This document shows, piece after piece, positions 13,344-20,573 of a stretch of DNA of 20,573 nucleotides. The notes beneath the pieces were generated by a model. That model was not told the DNA's origin. It worked only from the letters and a program-made list of their open reading frames with translations, and did not search any database. The translations under genes were made by a program, and so were the position numbers. Source of the stretch: Desulfuromonadaceae bacterium (GTDB lineage Bacteria > Desulfobacterota > Desulfuromonadia > Desulfuromonadales > SZUA-540); assembly GCA_003250235.1 (NCBI GenBank), contig QKGY01000129.1, positions 1 to 20,573 of the forward strand. Direction: 5' to 3'. The first letter of the stretch is position 1; every line of letters begins with the position of its first letter.

Positions 13344-16127
13344 CTACCGTTTCATTTCCGTAGCGCCAAGAGTCGGACCGGAAAACATAAAACGGTTTCG
13401 TCCCATTTTTTTGGCCAGGAACATGGCATCATCGGCTTTTTTGACGAGGAGAGCCTCGTCTTCGCCGTCCGCGGGAAAGAGGCTGATCCCGATACTGGAG
13501 GTAATGTGGAAGGGTTTTCCTACAAGGATGAGCGGTTCGGACAGGACCGCAAGGATTCTTTTGGCCAGAGGGGCCACGTCGAGAGAATCCTTGATATCTT
13601 CGAGCAGAACGATGAACTCGTCGCCTCCAAAACGGGCCACGGTATCTGCCTTTCGAAGCAGAGACTTGAGGCGTTCGGCGACAATCTGCAGAATCTGATC
13701 GCCCAGGGCATGCCCATGGGTATCGTTGATCTCCTTGAAGCGGTCAAGGTCGAAAAAGAGCAGGGCGAGCTGCGTCCCTGAACGTCGCGCCCGGTCCATG
13801 CCATGCAGCAGACGATCGGAAAAAAGCACCCGGTTGGGCAGACCGGTAAGACTGTCATGGTGGGCGAGATGCCGAAGGCGTTCCTCGTTCTCCTGCAGAC
13901 GCGCCTCGGCCCTTTTGCGCTCGGTGATATCCTGAACCAGCCCCACCGCATAGTGAGGCTTCCCCTCGGCATCGGCAATCCACGCCGCTGTCACCTGCCC
14001 CCATACCAGCCGGCCGCTGCGATGCACGAAGCGCTTCTGGTAATCGAAATGCCATCGGCGGCCCTGACGGACCTCGTCGAAATACTTCCGGGTCATGGCG
14101 ATGTCGTCCGCGAAGGTCAGATCCTCGACAGTCATTTTTGCAAACTGATCCTGCGCATAACCGGAAAAACGGCAGAAAGCCGGGTTGACCTGCAGGTAGT
14201 TCCCGTCGATGTCAATGGTGTTCATCCCCGCATTGGCATGCTCGAAGATCGCGCGAAATCGCTCGCCACTCTCGCGGACAGCCTGCGCGGCACGCATATT
14301 CTTGACAGCCAGGGCATAGGAAGCGGCCAGGCGCTCCAAAAGCTCGAGGTCTTTTTCCTGGTAATCCCTGGCCGCATTGGCCAGAGCAATGATCCCCAGG
14401 AGGTCTCCATCGGCAACGGCGGGGACACCGACAAAGCGGTCGATGGGCACATGCCCGCCGGGGATACCGGTGGTGCGGGAATCGGTTGCCGGGTCGTTGC
14501 AGAGAATCGGCTGCTTTGCCGTAAGAACCCAGCCCCAGAGCCCTTTGAAGGAATGAAATACGATTTTTTTATCAGGGACCTGGCATTGCTCCCAGACATC
14601 CCGCGTCATGGTCGGACTCACCATGTTCCCCGAATCGGGATCGATGAAACCGACAAAGCCATAGGGGCTGTCGGTCAGGTTCTTGGCTTCTTCCAAGACC
14701 CGCGCGGAGATTTCCTCGATGGAGGACGAGGACAGAAGCAGGCGCCCCAAGGCCGCGACGGACTGATTGACCCGAAGTTCCCACTGCAGGGCCCGCTCGG
14801 CCTTCTGCCGGACGGTGATGTCCCGCATGACTCCGAGATATCCCAGCACTTCGCCCTGTTCCGACCGTACCGCCGTCCCCAGGGTCTCGCCGGGAAAAGT
14901 TGTTCCGTCCTTGCGCCGATAGTCCACGACATACGGCTGCCCCTGCGATGCCGCGACAGGATTGAACCGCTGAGCTCCCTGGGCATCAAAATCATCCTGA
15001 CGGGCATAAAACAGGGCCGTTTTTTTGCCCAGAAGCTCATCCGCCGAAAAACCGAAAACCCCGGTCATGGCCGGGTTGCACCGTATGATTTGCCGTTCGG
15101 TGTTGCAGAGGACCATTCCGTCAGGGATGCTGTTGAGGGCGGCCTCAAAAAAACTCGTCTGGCGGGCCAGCGCCTGCTGGGCCTGACGCCGCTCGGCGAC
15201 CTCCTCTTCGAGCTGTCTGTTTTTTTGGGAAATTTCCCTCAGCCCCCGCCTGACCTGGAATCGGCTCAGAACGGTGATCACGACAAGAACAACCAGGGCG
15301 CCAAGAAGCACCTTGAGCCAGGGAAGAAGGCGAACGAAAACGCCATATTCCTCGCCCCCGCCGAGCCATCGGGCCATGATTTGGTAATAGACGGATTGGG
15401 AATTACTTTTAAGTCGGGCAATCTGAAGGTCGCAGGCTTCCTTCAGGGTCGGGTCGCCGCCGGGAGCAAAGGCGATGCGAACAGATACCGGATTAAGGAC
15501 GAGCGGGGTTTTCGCAACCCGGGTCGCAAGATCCTGGGCCGGCAGAAAAAGACGATTGACCAGGCAGGCATCGACCTCTGCGTTCGCAAGGGCCTGCAAG
15601 GCCTCCTCGTATTCCGCCACGGCAACGAAGCGGATGTGCAAGGAAAATTTCTCGGCCAGGGTGTTTAGCCCGTTGGGCCCCTGGTAATGCACATCCCCGC
15701 GCACGACGGCCACCTTTTTGCCGTCGAGATCGAGAATCGACTGGATCTGTGAGCCTGGGCGGCTGTAAACCTGCCCCCAGTTCGACAGCACTGTTTCGTT
15801 CGTAAACCGATACAGTTTTTCCCGCTCAGGGGTATAGGCAATTGCGGGCAGCAGGTCGATATGCCCCGCCCCCAGGCGTTGCAGGCATTCGTCCCAGCTG
15901 CCGGGCACGAATTCCAGGGTCCACTCTTGTTCACGGGCAATTTCATGCAGCAAATCGCTAAAAAAGCCGTAAGCCACATTTTTTTGGTCGTAACCGAGCA
16001 GAGGAGGATTCTGGTAAATGCCGACCCGCACCAGGCGGTTGGCCTCTGCAGAGGAGATCGGCACCAGCAGGAGCGACAAGACCGTCAGCCAGATGAACGC
16101 GGAAAAAAGGCGTTGTGAAAGGGCCAT
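13344..16127 (-). CDS. Membrane diguanylate cyclase with SBP-like sensor, PAS and GAF domains
   Basis: This is a 927-residue protein. A signal peptide (1 to about 28, cut near SSAEA) is followed by a periplasmic solute-binding (SBP_bac_3) domain at 32-255 that begins RVGIYQNPPLLGYD. A membrane helix (about 268-288) leads to a coiled coil (295-322), PAS1 (323-440), GAF (460-612; GFVGFIDPDSGN, GGHVPIDRFVGVPAV), PAS2 with PAC (620-740) and GGDEF (757-915). The cyclase looks functional: the metal and nucleotide motif FDLDRFKEIND (792-802), GGDEF intact at 834-838, and the product-inhibition site RKAD (825-828) five residues before it. It should make c-di-GMP when an amino acid or similar ligand binds. 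There is no EAL domain. A candidate promoter lies at 16219-16247. Confidence 0.93.
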   Translation of the reverse strand: MALSQRLFSAFIWLTVLSLLLVPISSAEANRLVRVGIYQNPPLLGYDQKNVAYGFFSDLLHEIAREQEWTLEFVPGSWDECLQRLGAGHIDLLPAIAYTPEREKLYRFTNETVLSNWGQVYSRPGSQIQSILDLDGKKVAVVRGDVHYQGPNGLNTLAEKFSLHIRFVAVAEYEEALQALANAEVDACLVNRLFLPAQDLATRVAKTPLVLNPVSVRIAFAPGGDPTLKEACDLQIARLKSNSQSVYYQIMARWLGGGEEYGVFVRLLPWLKVLLGALVVLVVITVLSRFQVRRGLREISQKNRQLEEEVAERRQAQQALARQTSFFEAALNSIPDGMVLCNTERQIIRCNPAMTGVFGFSADELLGKKTALFYARQDDFDAQGAQRFNPVAASQGQPYVVDYRRKDGTTFPGETLGTAVRSEQGEVLGYLGVMRDITVRQKAERALQWELRVNQSVAALGRLLLSSSSIEEISARVLEEAKNLTDSPYGFVGFIDPDSGNMVSPTMTRDVWEQCQVPDKKIVFHSFKGLWGWVLTAKQPILCNDPATDSRTTGIPGGHVPIDRFVGVPAVADGDLLGIIALANAARDYQEKDLELLERLAASYALAVKNMRAAQAVRESGERFRAIFEHANAGMNTIDIDGNYLQVNPAFCRFSGYAQDQFAKMTVEDLTFADDIAMTRKYFDEVRQGRRWHFDYQKRFVHRSGRLVWGQVTAAWIADAEGKPHYAVGLVQDITERKRAEARLQENEERLRHLAHHDSLTGLPNRVLFSDRLLHGMDRARRSGTQLALLFFDLDRFKEINDTHGHALGDQILQIVAERLKSLLRKADTVARFGGDEFIVLLEDIKDSLDVAPLAKRILAVLSEPLILVGKPFHITSSIGISLFPADGEDEALLVKKADDAMFLAKKMGRNRFMFSGPTLGATEMKR

Positions 16128-16218
16128 GAGAATCCGAATGAAGGGATTGTTGCCTTATCAAAGAAACGGGACAGGGACCGTGTCGAAGCGCTGCCCTCGC
16201 TTTGGATCAGATCTAAAA

Positions 16219-16247
16219 ATTTTGGATGGAATTCCTGAAATTGTCAA
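16219..16247 (-). promoter_or_regulatory. Candidate promoter of the diguanylate cyclase gene
   Basis: On the - strand a perfect TTGACA (16247-16242) is followed after 17 bases by CAAAAT (16224-16219), which matches four of six positions of the -10 consensus. It lies about 90 bases before the start at 16127 and after the radical SAM gene stop at 16298, so the cyclase can be transcribed on its own. Confidence 0.55.
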
Positions 16248-16297
16248 CCCGTAGAGTCACAAATTGCCCATCCCGCCGGGTTCGGGTGTCCCCTGGA

Positions 16298-17155
16298 TCA
16301 GAAACGGGTCCGGTAGGTGCAGCGACGACAGAGCGATTCGAGGACACGCCCCTGAAGAAACCCCTGCCGCATGGCTACGGCACGTGGGGAGGCCAGGAGC
16401 TCCTCGAAGGAGGAATCGAGGAGATTGCCCAGCGGAATGTCCGCCTCGGCATCCAGACAGCAGGGAACGAGGGTTCCGTCCACCAGAATGGCGACATGGT
16501 CGCGAAGCGCGCGGCAGGTTCCCCGTTCGCCGAGGTCCGGGGCGGGATCGTGAGGCCAGGCGAACCGGCGGGCCTGACTGAGAAACACCCGCGGCGCCAG
16601 GGTTATCCCCTGTCCGGGGTGCGCCTCGGCGGTAATGGGAGAAGGGAGACGGAAAAAGGATTGAAGGCGTTCGAGAACCTTGTCGTTCGTTTCCCCGCCT
16701 TGAGGCTGAAGGTTCCACAAACGCAGGCTGATGAAGAGGTCGGTGCGGTGGCGGGCCTCGTCGGCAAAGGCCAGCACGCTGTCGAGATAGTCGACCATGG
16801 AGACTTCCACCGATTCTTCTTCGAAACTGTGCAGCGAGATATTGATCTGCCGCAGGGCGGGGCTGTCCAGCAGTACGGTGCGCCAGCGCGGCAACAGGGT
16901 GCCGTTGGTCGTCAGGTTGACACGCATCCCCCTACGGGTGCAGGTTTCGAGCAACTCCGGCAGTTCCGGGTGAAGCAGGGGTTCTCCCAGCACATGCAGG
17001 CAAAGATGGCGGGTATGCCCTTCGATCCGGCGCAGAATCGTCTCGAAGGTGGCCGGCGCCATAAACGACGCGGGTCGGCTGCCCGGATGACAGAAACTGC
17101 AGGAGAGATTGCAGCTGTTGGTAATCTCGACGAAGATTTTTTTGAAAGGTTTCAC
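16298..17155 (-). CDS. Radical SAM protein with SPASM-like C-terminal cluster
   Basis: This is a protein of about 285 residues. The [4Fe-4S] SAM-binding motif is CNLSCSFC (CxxxCxxC, Cys15, 19 and 22), followed by HVLGEPLLHPELPELL, the usual 'GGEPLLHP' region, with LGEP in place of GGEP. NLTTNGTLL and INISLHSF are further barrel strands. The C-terminal third holds cysteines at about 214, 232, 233, 276 and 279 (CRAL, VPCCLD, LCRRC), as in SPASM or twitch auxiliary clusters. Such enzymes modify peptides or make cofactors. No clear precursor peptide gene is visible. A GTG at 17248 would also open this frame, but a promoter -10 lies at 17199-17204, so the GTG at 17155 is preferred. The ribosome site is weak. 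Confidence 0.88.
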   Translation of the reverse strand: MKPFKKIFVEITNSCNLSCSFCHPGSRPASFMAPATFETILRRIEGHTRHLCLHVLGEPLLHPELPELLETCTRRGMRVNLTTNGTLLPRWRTVLLDSPALRQINISLHSFEEESVEVSMVDYLDSVLAFADEARHRTDLFISLRLWNLQPQGGETNDKVLERLQSFFRLPSPITAEAHPGQGITLAPRVFLSQARRFAWPHDPAPDLGERGTCRALRDHVAILVDGTLVPCCLDAEADIPLGNLLDSSFEELLASPRAVAMRQGFLQGRVLESLCRRCTYRTRF

Positions 17156-17198
17156 GGTGGGTATCCATGCCCGGCAGGGCGGTGGTGAGCCTTGATTG

Positions 17199-17228
17199 CT
17201 TATAGGGTTTTGCTGCGATGCAGTGCAA
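17199..17228 (-). promoter_or_regulatory. Candidate promoter of the radical SAM gene
   Basis: On the - strand TTGCAC (17228-17223) and TATAAG (17204-17199) are 18 bases apart. The -10 matches five of six consensus positions, the -35 only three. It would give a leader of about 35 bases before the GTG at 17155. Confidence 0.45.
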
Positions 17229-17400
17229 GACAAAAGTATCCGGACCACAACTTTTTCGAGTCGCGTTCATCGGGGGATCCACCAAGCCGCTTCCCTACAA
17301 GGAGTGCGTGAGATGTCACCCCCTTCCCCCGATCGCCTCGACCGGTCACAAAAATTTCCTACTGAAAAATCAGCGAGTTGCGAATCTCACCAAAATCCTA

Positions 17401-17428
17401 TTGACAGGAACGGAGAAAGAGATTTAAG
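17401..17428 (+). promoter_or_regulatory. Candidate promoter of the exported orphan gene
   Basis: A perfect TTGACA (17401-17406) is followed after 16 bases by TTTAAG (17423-17428), a four-of-six -10. The next start codon is the ATG at 17467, about 40 bases downstream. Confidence 0.55.
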
Positions 17429-17466
17429 TACCCGCCGATTGTGGTCTCAACCCTTTGCGGATCTCC

Positions 17467-17790
17467 ATGCAGCGACTCCACCCGACCCGAAAAATCCTCT
17501 GCCTCGTTCTGGCGCTGACCTTTCTGTCGGTCCGCCTCTCTACGGTCAGCTACGCCGTTTTTGTCGTTCCCTGTCAGCAGGTCCTTTCCCAGAAGCCTTT
17601 TCTCGCCGACGGGGCCATCAAACCGACAGCGCAGGTCTTCAAACAAAAACGCCTGCAGATCGACGCCTCCCTGCTGGCCTACGAGGAAATGCCCGAAGGC
17701 ACAATACTCCCCGCGCCGACCCTCTATCCTACCGAGGTCCACCCCTCTCCCGCCGAGATTTACCTTCCCCGGTTCATTCCCCCGTCCTAA
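17467..17790 (+). CDS. Hypothetical exported or membrane-anchored protein
   Basis: This is a 107-residue protein with a signal peptide or anchor: two positive patches (QRLHPTRK), a hydrophobic core (ILCLVLALTFLSV) and SYA at about residue 30 as a possible cut site. The mature part is short and rich in proline and tyrosine, with PTLYPTEV and a proline-rich end, and has one cysteine in VVPCQQ. No lipobox is present. I do not recognise the family. The ATG at 17467 is chosen over an in-frame TTG at 17455. No good ribosome site is visible. It sits 168 bases before pal and has its own candidate promoter. The function is unknown. Confidence 0.65.
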   Translation: MQRLHPTRKILCLVLALTFLSVRLSTVSYAVFVVPCQQVLSQKPFLADGAIKPTAQVFKQKRLQIDASLLAYEEMPEGTILPAPTLYPTEVHPSPAEIYLPRFIPPS

Positions 17791-17958
17791 ATCCGCAAGC
17801 CCCTTCTGACTGCACGGATTCCCAGATCCGACTCGGCGGCAGAACACCTCACAGGCTGTTCTTGGACGCAAACCTATGGAACACGATCTTTTCGCAGTCC
17901 GTCTCAAAAAGGGGGCGGACCGAGAGATCAGACATTTATCGAAAAGGATTTCCTTACC

Positions 17959-18465
17959 ATGAAACAACATCTGATTTTCGTGCCCCTCATTATGGCCCTT
18001 GCCTTCTCCCCCTCCGGCTGCGCCAAGAAACCCCTTGTCCCGGAAACCGTCCAACCGACTGTTTCCTCGGAGACAGCACCATCCGAGCAGCCGGCAATGA
18101 GCGAACAGGTTGTCCAGGAGCCGACAGCGGCCAGCAAGCCGTCCGCCATGAAGACGATCTATTTCACTTTCGACTCTTCGTCTCTGAGCGATGAAGCCCG
18201 GCAAGTTCTTGCGCAGAACGCGCAATGGATCAAAGCCAATCCGTCCGCACAGGTTACGCTTGAAGGCCACACGGACGAGAGAGGCTCAGACACCTACAAT
18301 CTGGCTCTCGGCGAGCGCCGTGCCACGGCCGCCCAGCAATACCTGATCGCGCTCGGAGTTCCGGCGGATCAGCTCCAGACCCTCAGCTACGGGGAGGAAA
18401 AACCCGCCGCGACCGGTGAAAACGAGGCTGCCTGGTCTCAGAACCGCCGCGTCGAATTCAAGTAA
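17959..18465 (+). CDS. pal: Pal/OmpA-type peptidoglycan-associated lipoprotein
   Basis: This is a 168-residue outer-membrane lipoprotein. Residues 1-20 are a lipoprotein signal with the lipobox FSPSGC, so Cys21 is lipidated. A flexible Pro/Ser/Glu-rich linker (22-65) leads to the OmpA-type peptidoglycan-binding domain (66-168). Its signature TLEGHTDERGSDTYNLALGE (100-119) and the following RRA contain the Asp and Arg that grip meso-diaminopimelate. Pal links the outer membrane to the wall and works with TolB; the usual tolQRAB neighbours are not visible here, so it may be an extra copy. AAAGGA lies about eleven bases before the ATG. A strong hairpin follows the gene. The symbol follows the domain; a generic OmpA-family lipoprotein is the alternative. 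Confidence 0.9.
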   Translation: MKQHLIFVPLIMALAFSPSGCAKKPLVPETVQPTVSSETAPSEQPAMSEQVVQEPTAASKPSAMKTIYFTFDSSSLSDEARQVLAQNAQWIKANPSAQVTLEGHTDERGSDTYNLALGERRATAAQQYLIALGVPADQLQTLSYGEEKPAATGENEAAWSQNRRVEFK

Positions 18466-18473
18466 GATCCCAT

Positions 18474-18503
18474 GGCGCCAGGGAGGCTCCCTTCCCTGGC
18501 GCC
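18474..18503 (+). terminator. Strong hairpin after pal
   Basis: GGCGCCAGGGA (18474-18484) pairs perfectly with TCCCTGGCGCC (18493-18503), an 11-bp GC-rich stem with an 8-base loop. It begins eight bases after the pal stop. It is followed by a C/T-rich stretch rather than a run of T, so it may be an imperfect intrinsic terminator or a 3' stabiliser. Confidence 0.7.
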
Positions 18504-18538
18504 TGCCCCCTCCTGTCTCCCTCCCCTCAGCAAACCTC

Positions 18539-18567
18539 TTGAAACGATCGGATTCTGCCTCTACACT
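18539..18567 (+). promoter_or_regulatory. Candidate promoter of the membrane protein-cupin operon
   Basis: TTGAAA (18539-18544) and TACACT (18562-18567) are separated by exactly 17 bases. They lie after the pal hairpin and about 33 bases before the ATG at 18600. Confidence 0.6.
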
Positions 18568-18599
18568 GTGGGGGTTGAGTATCCCCTCAGGAGGAAACC

Positions 18600-18887
18600 A
18601 TGGCCAAGAAGGCATCGGGCAAAAAATCGCCATCGTTTCAGCTTAAAAATCACAGGCTTTTCGCCCTGGCGGTCAATGGGACCCTGTTTTTCGTCAACTT
18701 CCTGTTTTTCTATTTCATCTGGGTGGTGGTGTTCCCCGCTTCTCAGGGAATGTCGCGGGTGGTCACCTGCTGGATTCTCGGTTATCTCTTCACCTGGCTG
18801 GTGGTCCATTTCACCAAGGGACTCGACCGCATCCTGGTCACCCTCTCCTTCGCCGGACTGCTGGCCTTTGTGCTGCTGTCACGCTGA
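18600..18887 (+). CDS. Small hypothetical membrane protein (three helices)
   Basis: This is a 95-residue protein with a lysine-rich N terminus (MAKKASGKKS) and three hydrophobic segments at about 24-46, 54-72 and 77-93. By the positive-inside rule the N terminus is cytoplasmic. AGGAGG, six bases before the ATG, is an excellent ribosome site. No named family is recognised. A promoter candidate lies just upstream and two cupin genes follow after 34 bases, so it probably heads an operon with them. The function is unknown. Confidence 0.82.
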   Translation: MAKKASGKKSPSFQLKNHRLFALAVNGTLFFVNFLFFYFIWVVVFPASQGMSRVVTCWILGYLFTWLVVHFTKGLDRILVTLSFAGLLAFVLLSR

Positions 18888-18921
18888 GGAGACCGTGGGA
18901 AACTAAACTTAAGGAGTGCGC

Positions 18922-19245
18922 ATGTTTCGCAAAAAGGATTTGAGCGGGTACAAAAAAGCGGTCGACAAGATCACCATGAAAACCCTGGTGCACGGCGAGA
19001 AAACCCTGCTGGCCGAGTTCAGGCTGGAAAAGGGCGCCGTCCTTCCGCGCCACAGCCATCCCCATGAGCAGACCGGCTATCTGGTATCGGGGTGCATGGA
19101 TCTCACCATCGGTGATGTGGTGCATCGGGTCGAACCCGGCGACAGCTGGTCCATCGCCGGGGGGTTGGCGCATGAAGGATTCGCGCACGAGGAGTCGGTG
19201 GCCGTCGAGGTGTTTTCCCCGGTACGGGAGGACTACCTTTCGTGA
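18922..19245 (+). CDS. Small cupin protein (first of a tandem pair)
   Basis: This is a 107-residue single cupin. Motif 1 is HSHPHEQTGYLVSG (HxHxxE form), and motif 2 is PGDSWSIAGGLAHEGFAHEE, with the metal-binding His. This is close to the 'cupin_2' type in many uncharacterised sugar- or pectin-degradation-related proteins. AAGGAG is six bases before the ATG at 18922; an in-frame GTG at 18916 lies inside the ribosome site and is rejected. No signal peptide. It probably shares a transcript with the membrane protein upstream and the second cupin, which starts 21 bases after its stop. The substrate is unknown. Confidence 0.88.
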   Translation: MFRKKDLSGYKKAVDKITMKTLVHGEKTLLAEFRLEKGAVLPRHSHPHEQTGYLVSGCMDLTIGDVVHRVEPGDSWSIAGGLAHEGFAHEESVAVEVFSPVREDYLS

Positions 19246-19266
19246 CGCACTTGTCAGGAGGTTGCC

Positions 19267-19563
19267 GTGGCTGAGGAGGTCATCCTGAAAACCGGCGACG
19301 TGTCGGTGCGGGTCATGCACCTGGCAGCCCAGGAGTCCACGGCCTGGCATCACCACAGCGTCGTCGACGATTACTTCGTCTGCCTGAAGGGATGCCTCCG
19401 GGTGGAAACCCGTGACGGCGCCCCCCCCGAGGTCCTGGCTCCCGGCGAGACCTGCCGCATCGTCGCCGGCAGGGTTCACCGGGCCGGCAATGGCGGGAAC
19501 AGCCCGGCGGAATACCTGCTGGTTCAGGGGGTGGGCCCTTACGATTTCATCCGGGAAGGATAG
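19267..19563 (+). CDS. Small cupin protein (second of a tandem pair)
   Basis: This is a 98-residue single cupin starting at GTG, with AGGAGG five bases upstream. Motif 1 is WHHHSVVDDYFVCLKG, in which an Asp sits where the acidic ligand is usual, and motif 2 is PGETCRIVAGRVHRAGN, with His. Only part of the pattern is shared with the preceding cupin, so the pair is not a recent duplication. No signal peptide. Many such cupins bind a divalent metal and a small anionic ligand; the substrate is unknown. It is the last gene of the probable operon and converges with recQ, 39 bases apart. Confidence 0.85.
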   Translation: MAEEVILKTGDVSVRVMHLAAQESTAWHHHSVVDDYFVCLKGCLRVETRDGAPPEVLAPGETCRIVAGRVHRAGNGGNSPAEYLLVQGVGPYDFIREG

Positions 19564-19602
19564 GAAAAAGGGTTCCAGTCCTGGGGCACGGGGCTGCGCC
19601 CG

Positions 19603-20573
19603 TCAGCAAGACGCCTCGGCGATGACCTCGAGAAACGCCGTCCCATAGCGCTGCAGCTTGTGCCGCCCCACCCCATGGATCGCCAGCAGGGCCTCTTCGT
19701 CGGCCGGCTTGAAGGCCGCCATCTCCGCCAGGGTCTGATCGCCGAAGACCACGAACGGGGGAACCCCCTCCCGGTCGGCCAGGCTTTTTCTCAGCACGCG
19801 TAAAGACTCGAACAGCGCCTCGTCGACATCGAGGTCGCCCGCCTTGATCGCCGTCCGCTTTTTCAGCGCCCTGGTTTTGACCCGCGGCAGCGGCAGGGTC
19901 AGCTCCTGCTCGCCGCGCAGCAGAGGGCGAGCCGCCTCGGTCAGCGTGAGCACCGAATAATTCCCCACATCCTGCCTCAGATACCCCAGATGGACGAGCT
20001 GGCGGATCAGGCTGCCCCAGGCCTCCTGGCTCTTTTGCGCGCCGATGCCGTAGGTCGAGAGTCTGTCGTGGCCAAGGCTGAGGATGCGCTGGTTGGCGGA
20101 GCCGCGCAGCACGTCGATCACATGCCCCATGCCGAAGCGCTGTCCCACCCGGTAGACGCAGGAGAGGGCTTTCTGGGCATCGACGGTAGCATCGTAACGC
20201 TGCGGCGGGTTGAGACAGATGTCGCAGTTGCCACAATCCTCCTCGAGCCGCTCGCCGAAATAACCGAGCAGCACCCGGCGCCGGCAGGTCAGCGGTTCGG
20301 CGAAACCGACCATGGCCGTAAGCTTGTGCAGTTCGATGCGGTTCTGCTCCTCGTTGCCCCCTTTTTCGATCAGCCCCCGTGAGATGGCGATATCGCCGTA
20401 GCCGAAAAGGAGCAGGGCCTCGGCCGGCAGGCCGTCCCGCCCGGCGCGGCCGGTCTCCTGATAGTAGCTCTCGATGTTCTTGGGCAGGTCGTAGTGGACC
20501 ACGAAGCGCACGTTCGGCTTGTCGATGCCCATGCCGAAAGCCACCGTCGCCACCACCACCTGCACATCATCGC
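19603..20573 (-). CDS. recQ: RecQ DNA helicase, C-terminal part (5' end outside window)
   Basis: Reading leftwards from the right edge, the frame stays open to base 20573, so the gene starts outside; about 323 residues are visible. Helicase motif V (ATVAFGMGIDKPNVRFVVH) and motif VI (YYQETGRAGRDG, with the arginine finger) are intact. The zinc-binding region follows, with a Cys in TCRRR and the group CGNCDIC, then a winged helix (SCVYRV...GIGAQKS...LVHLGYL), a linker and an HRDC domain at the C terminus (about residues 248-320). RecQ is a 3'-5' DNA helicase for recombination repair and replication restart. The domain order and length match a complete bacterial RecQ tail. It is the converging neighbour of the tandem cupins. 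Confidence 0.95.
   Translation of the reverse strand, partial: DDVQVVVATVAFGMGIDKPNVRFVVHYDLPKNIESYYQETGRAGRDGLPAEALLLFGYGDIAISRGLIEKGGNEEQNRIELHKLTAMVGFAEPLTCRRRVLLGYFGERLEEDCGNCDICLNPPQRYDATVDAQKALSCVYRVGQRFGMGHVIDVLRGSANQRILSLGHDRLSTYGIGAQKSQEAWGSLIRQLVHLGYLRQDVGNYSVLTLTEAARPLLRGEQELTLPLPRVKTRALKKRTAIKAGDLDVDEALFESLRVLRKSLADREGVPPFVVFGDQTLAEMAAFKPADEEALLAIHGVGRHKLQRYGTAFLEVIAEASC

Larger units (their letters stand above)
17156..17466. other. 311-base gap between divergent genes
   Basis: This stretch separates the radical SAM gene (-) from the exported orphan (+). I see two divergent candidate promoters, 17199-17228 on - and 17401-17428 on +. A 69-codon frame on + (17218-17427) contains ECVRCHP, a single CxxCH haem-like motif, but has no ribosome site and no signal peptide, so I do not call it a gene. 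A longer frame from 17312 runs on through the next two real genes and is a shadow. Confidence 0.6.

Noticed and set aside
13803..15668. A 621-codon frame on + opposite the diguanylate cyclase
   Set aside because: It is the antisense shadow of a gene with clear SBP, PAS, GAF and GGDEF domains.
17218..17427. A 69-codon frame with a CxxCH haem-like motif
   Set aside because: It has no ribosome site, no signal peptide and lies in a promoter region; one CxxCH by chance is plausible.
17196..18194. A 332-codon open frame on +
   Set aside because: It overlaps the exported orphan and pal in another frame, has arginine- and serine-rich shadow composition and matches no family.

Overview
The window looks like a typical stretch of chromosome from a GC-rich, Gram-negative, respiring bacterium. 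The mix of genes points to a delta-proteobacterial lineage, perhaps Desulfuromonadales or a Geobacter relative: large multi-PAS c-di-GMP proteins, a Pal lipoprotein, MtfA, a DUF523/DUF1722 protein and many small orphan genes. That placement is inferred from gene style. No rRNA, tRNA, CRISPR array, insertion sequence, integrase or phage gene was seen.

Layout. (1) 1-5389, all on +: a run of small accessory genes. They are a cut-off and apparently decayed cupin, a six-helix membrane protein, a complete cupin, an unnamed conserved protein, a transglutaminase-like protein, a GNAT acetyltransferase, an exported acidic protein built of 24-residue repeats, the zinc peptidase MtfA, a 75-residue protein and a LysE/RhtB exporter. 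(2) 5477-6360: a two-gene regulatory unit. A candidate promoter with a 19-bp spacer, typical of MerR control, precedes a 61-residue protein and a MerR regulator. The small protein is a free-standing copy of the regulator's C-terminal domain (24 of 54 positions identical by hand count). This is the most unusual item in the window. (3) 6460-8464, +: a small membrane protein, an AlaX-type tRNA-editing protein and a YbjT-like NAD(P)-binding protein. (4) 8575-16127: signalling. A 1205-residue Cache-PAS-PAS-GGDEF-EAL protein on + converges on two - strand genes: a DUF523-DUF1722 (TudS-like) protein, and a 927-residue SBP_bac_3-PAS-GAF-PAS-GGDEF protein. (5) 16298-17155, -: a radical SAM protein with a SPASM-like tail. 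(6) 17467-19563, +: an exported orphan, a Pal/OmpA lipoprotein with a strong downstream hairpin, then a likely operon of a membrane protein and two cupins. (7) 19603 to the right edge, -: the C-terminal part of RecQ.

How the genes may work together. The two large signalling proteins have different periplasmic sensor modules. They probably act on c-di-GMP in opposite ways: the 13344-16127 protein has an intact GGDEF and an inhibitory site, while the 8575-12192 protein has an altered SGDEF, no inhibitory site and an intact EAL domain. The MerR unit may control itself and may respond to whatever the shared C-terminal domain binds; the exporter next to it is a possible but unproven partner. The other genes look like independent housekeeping or accessory functions. 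The only gene-free stretch over 300 bases is 17156-17466, which holds two divergent candidate promoters.
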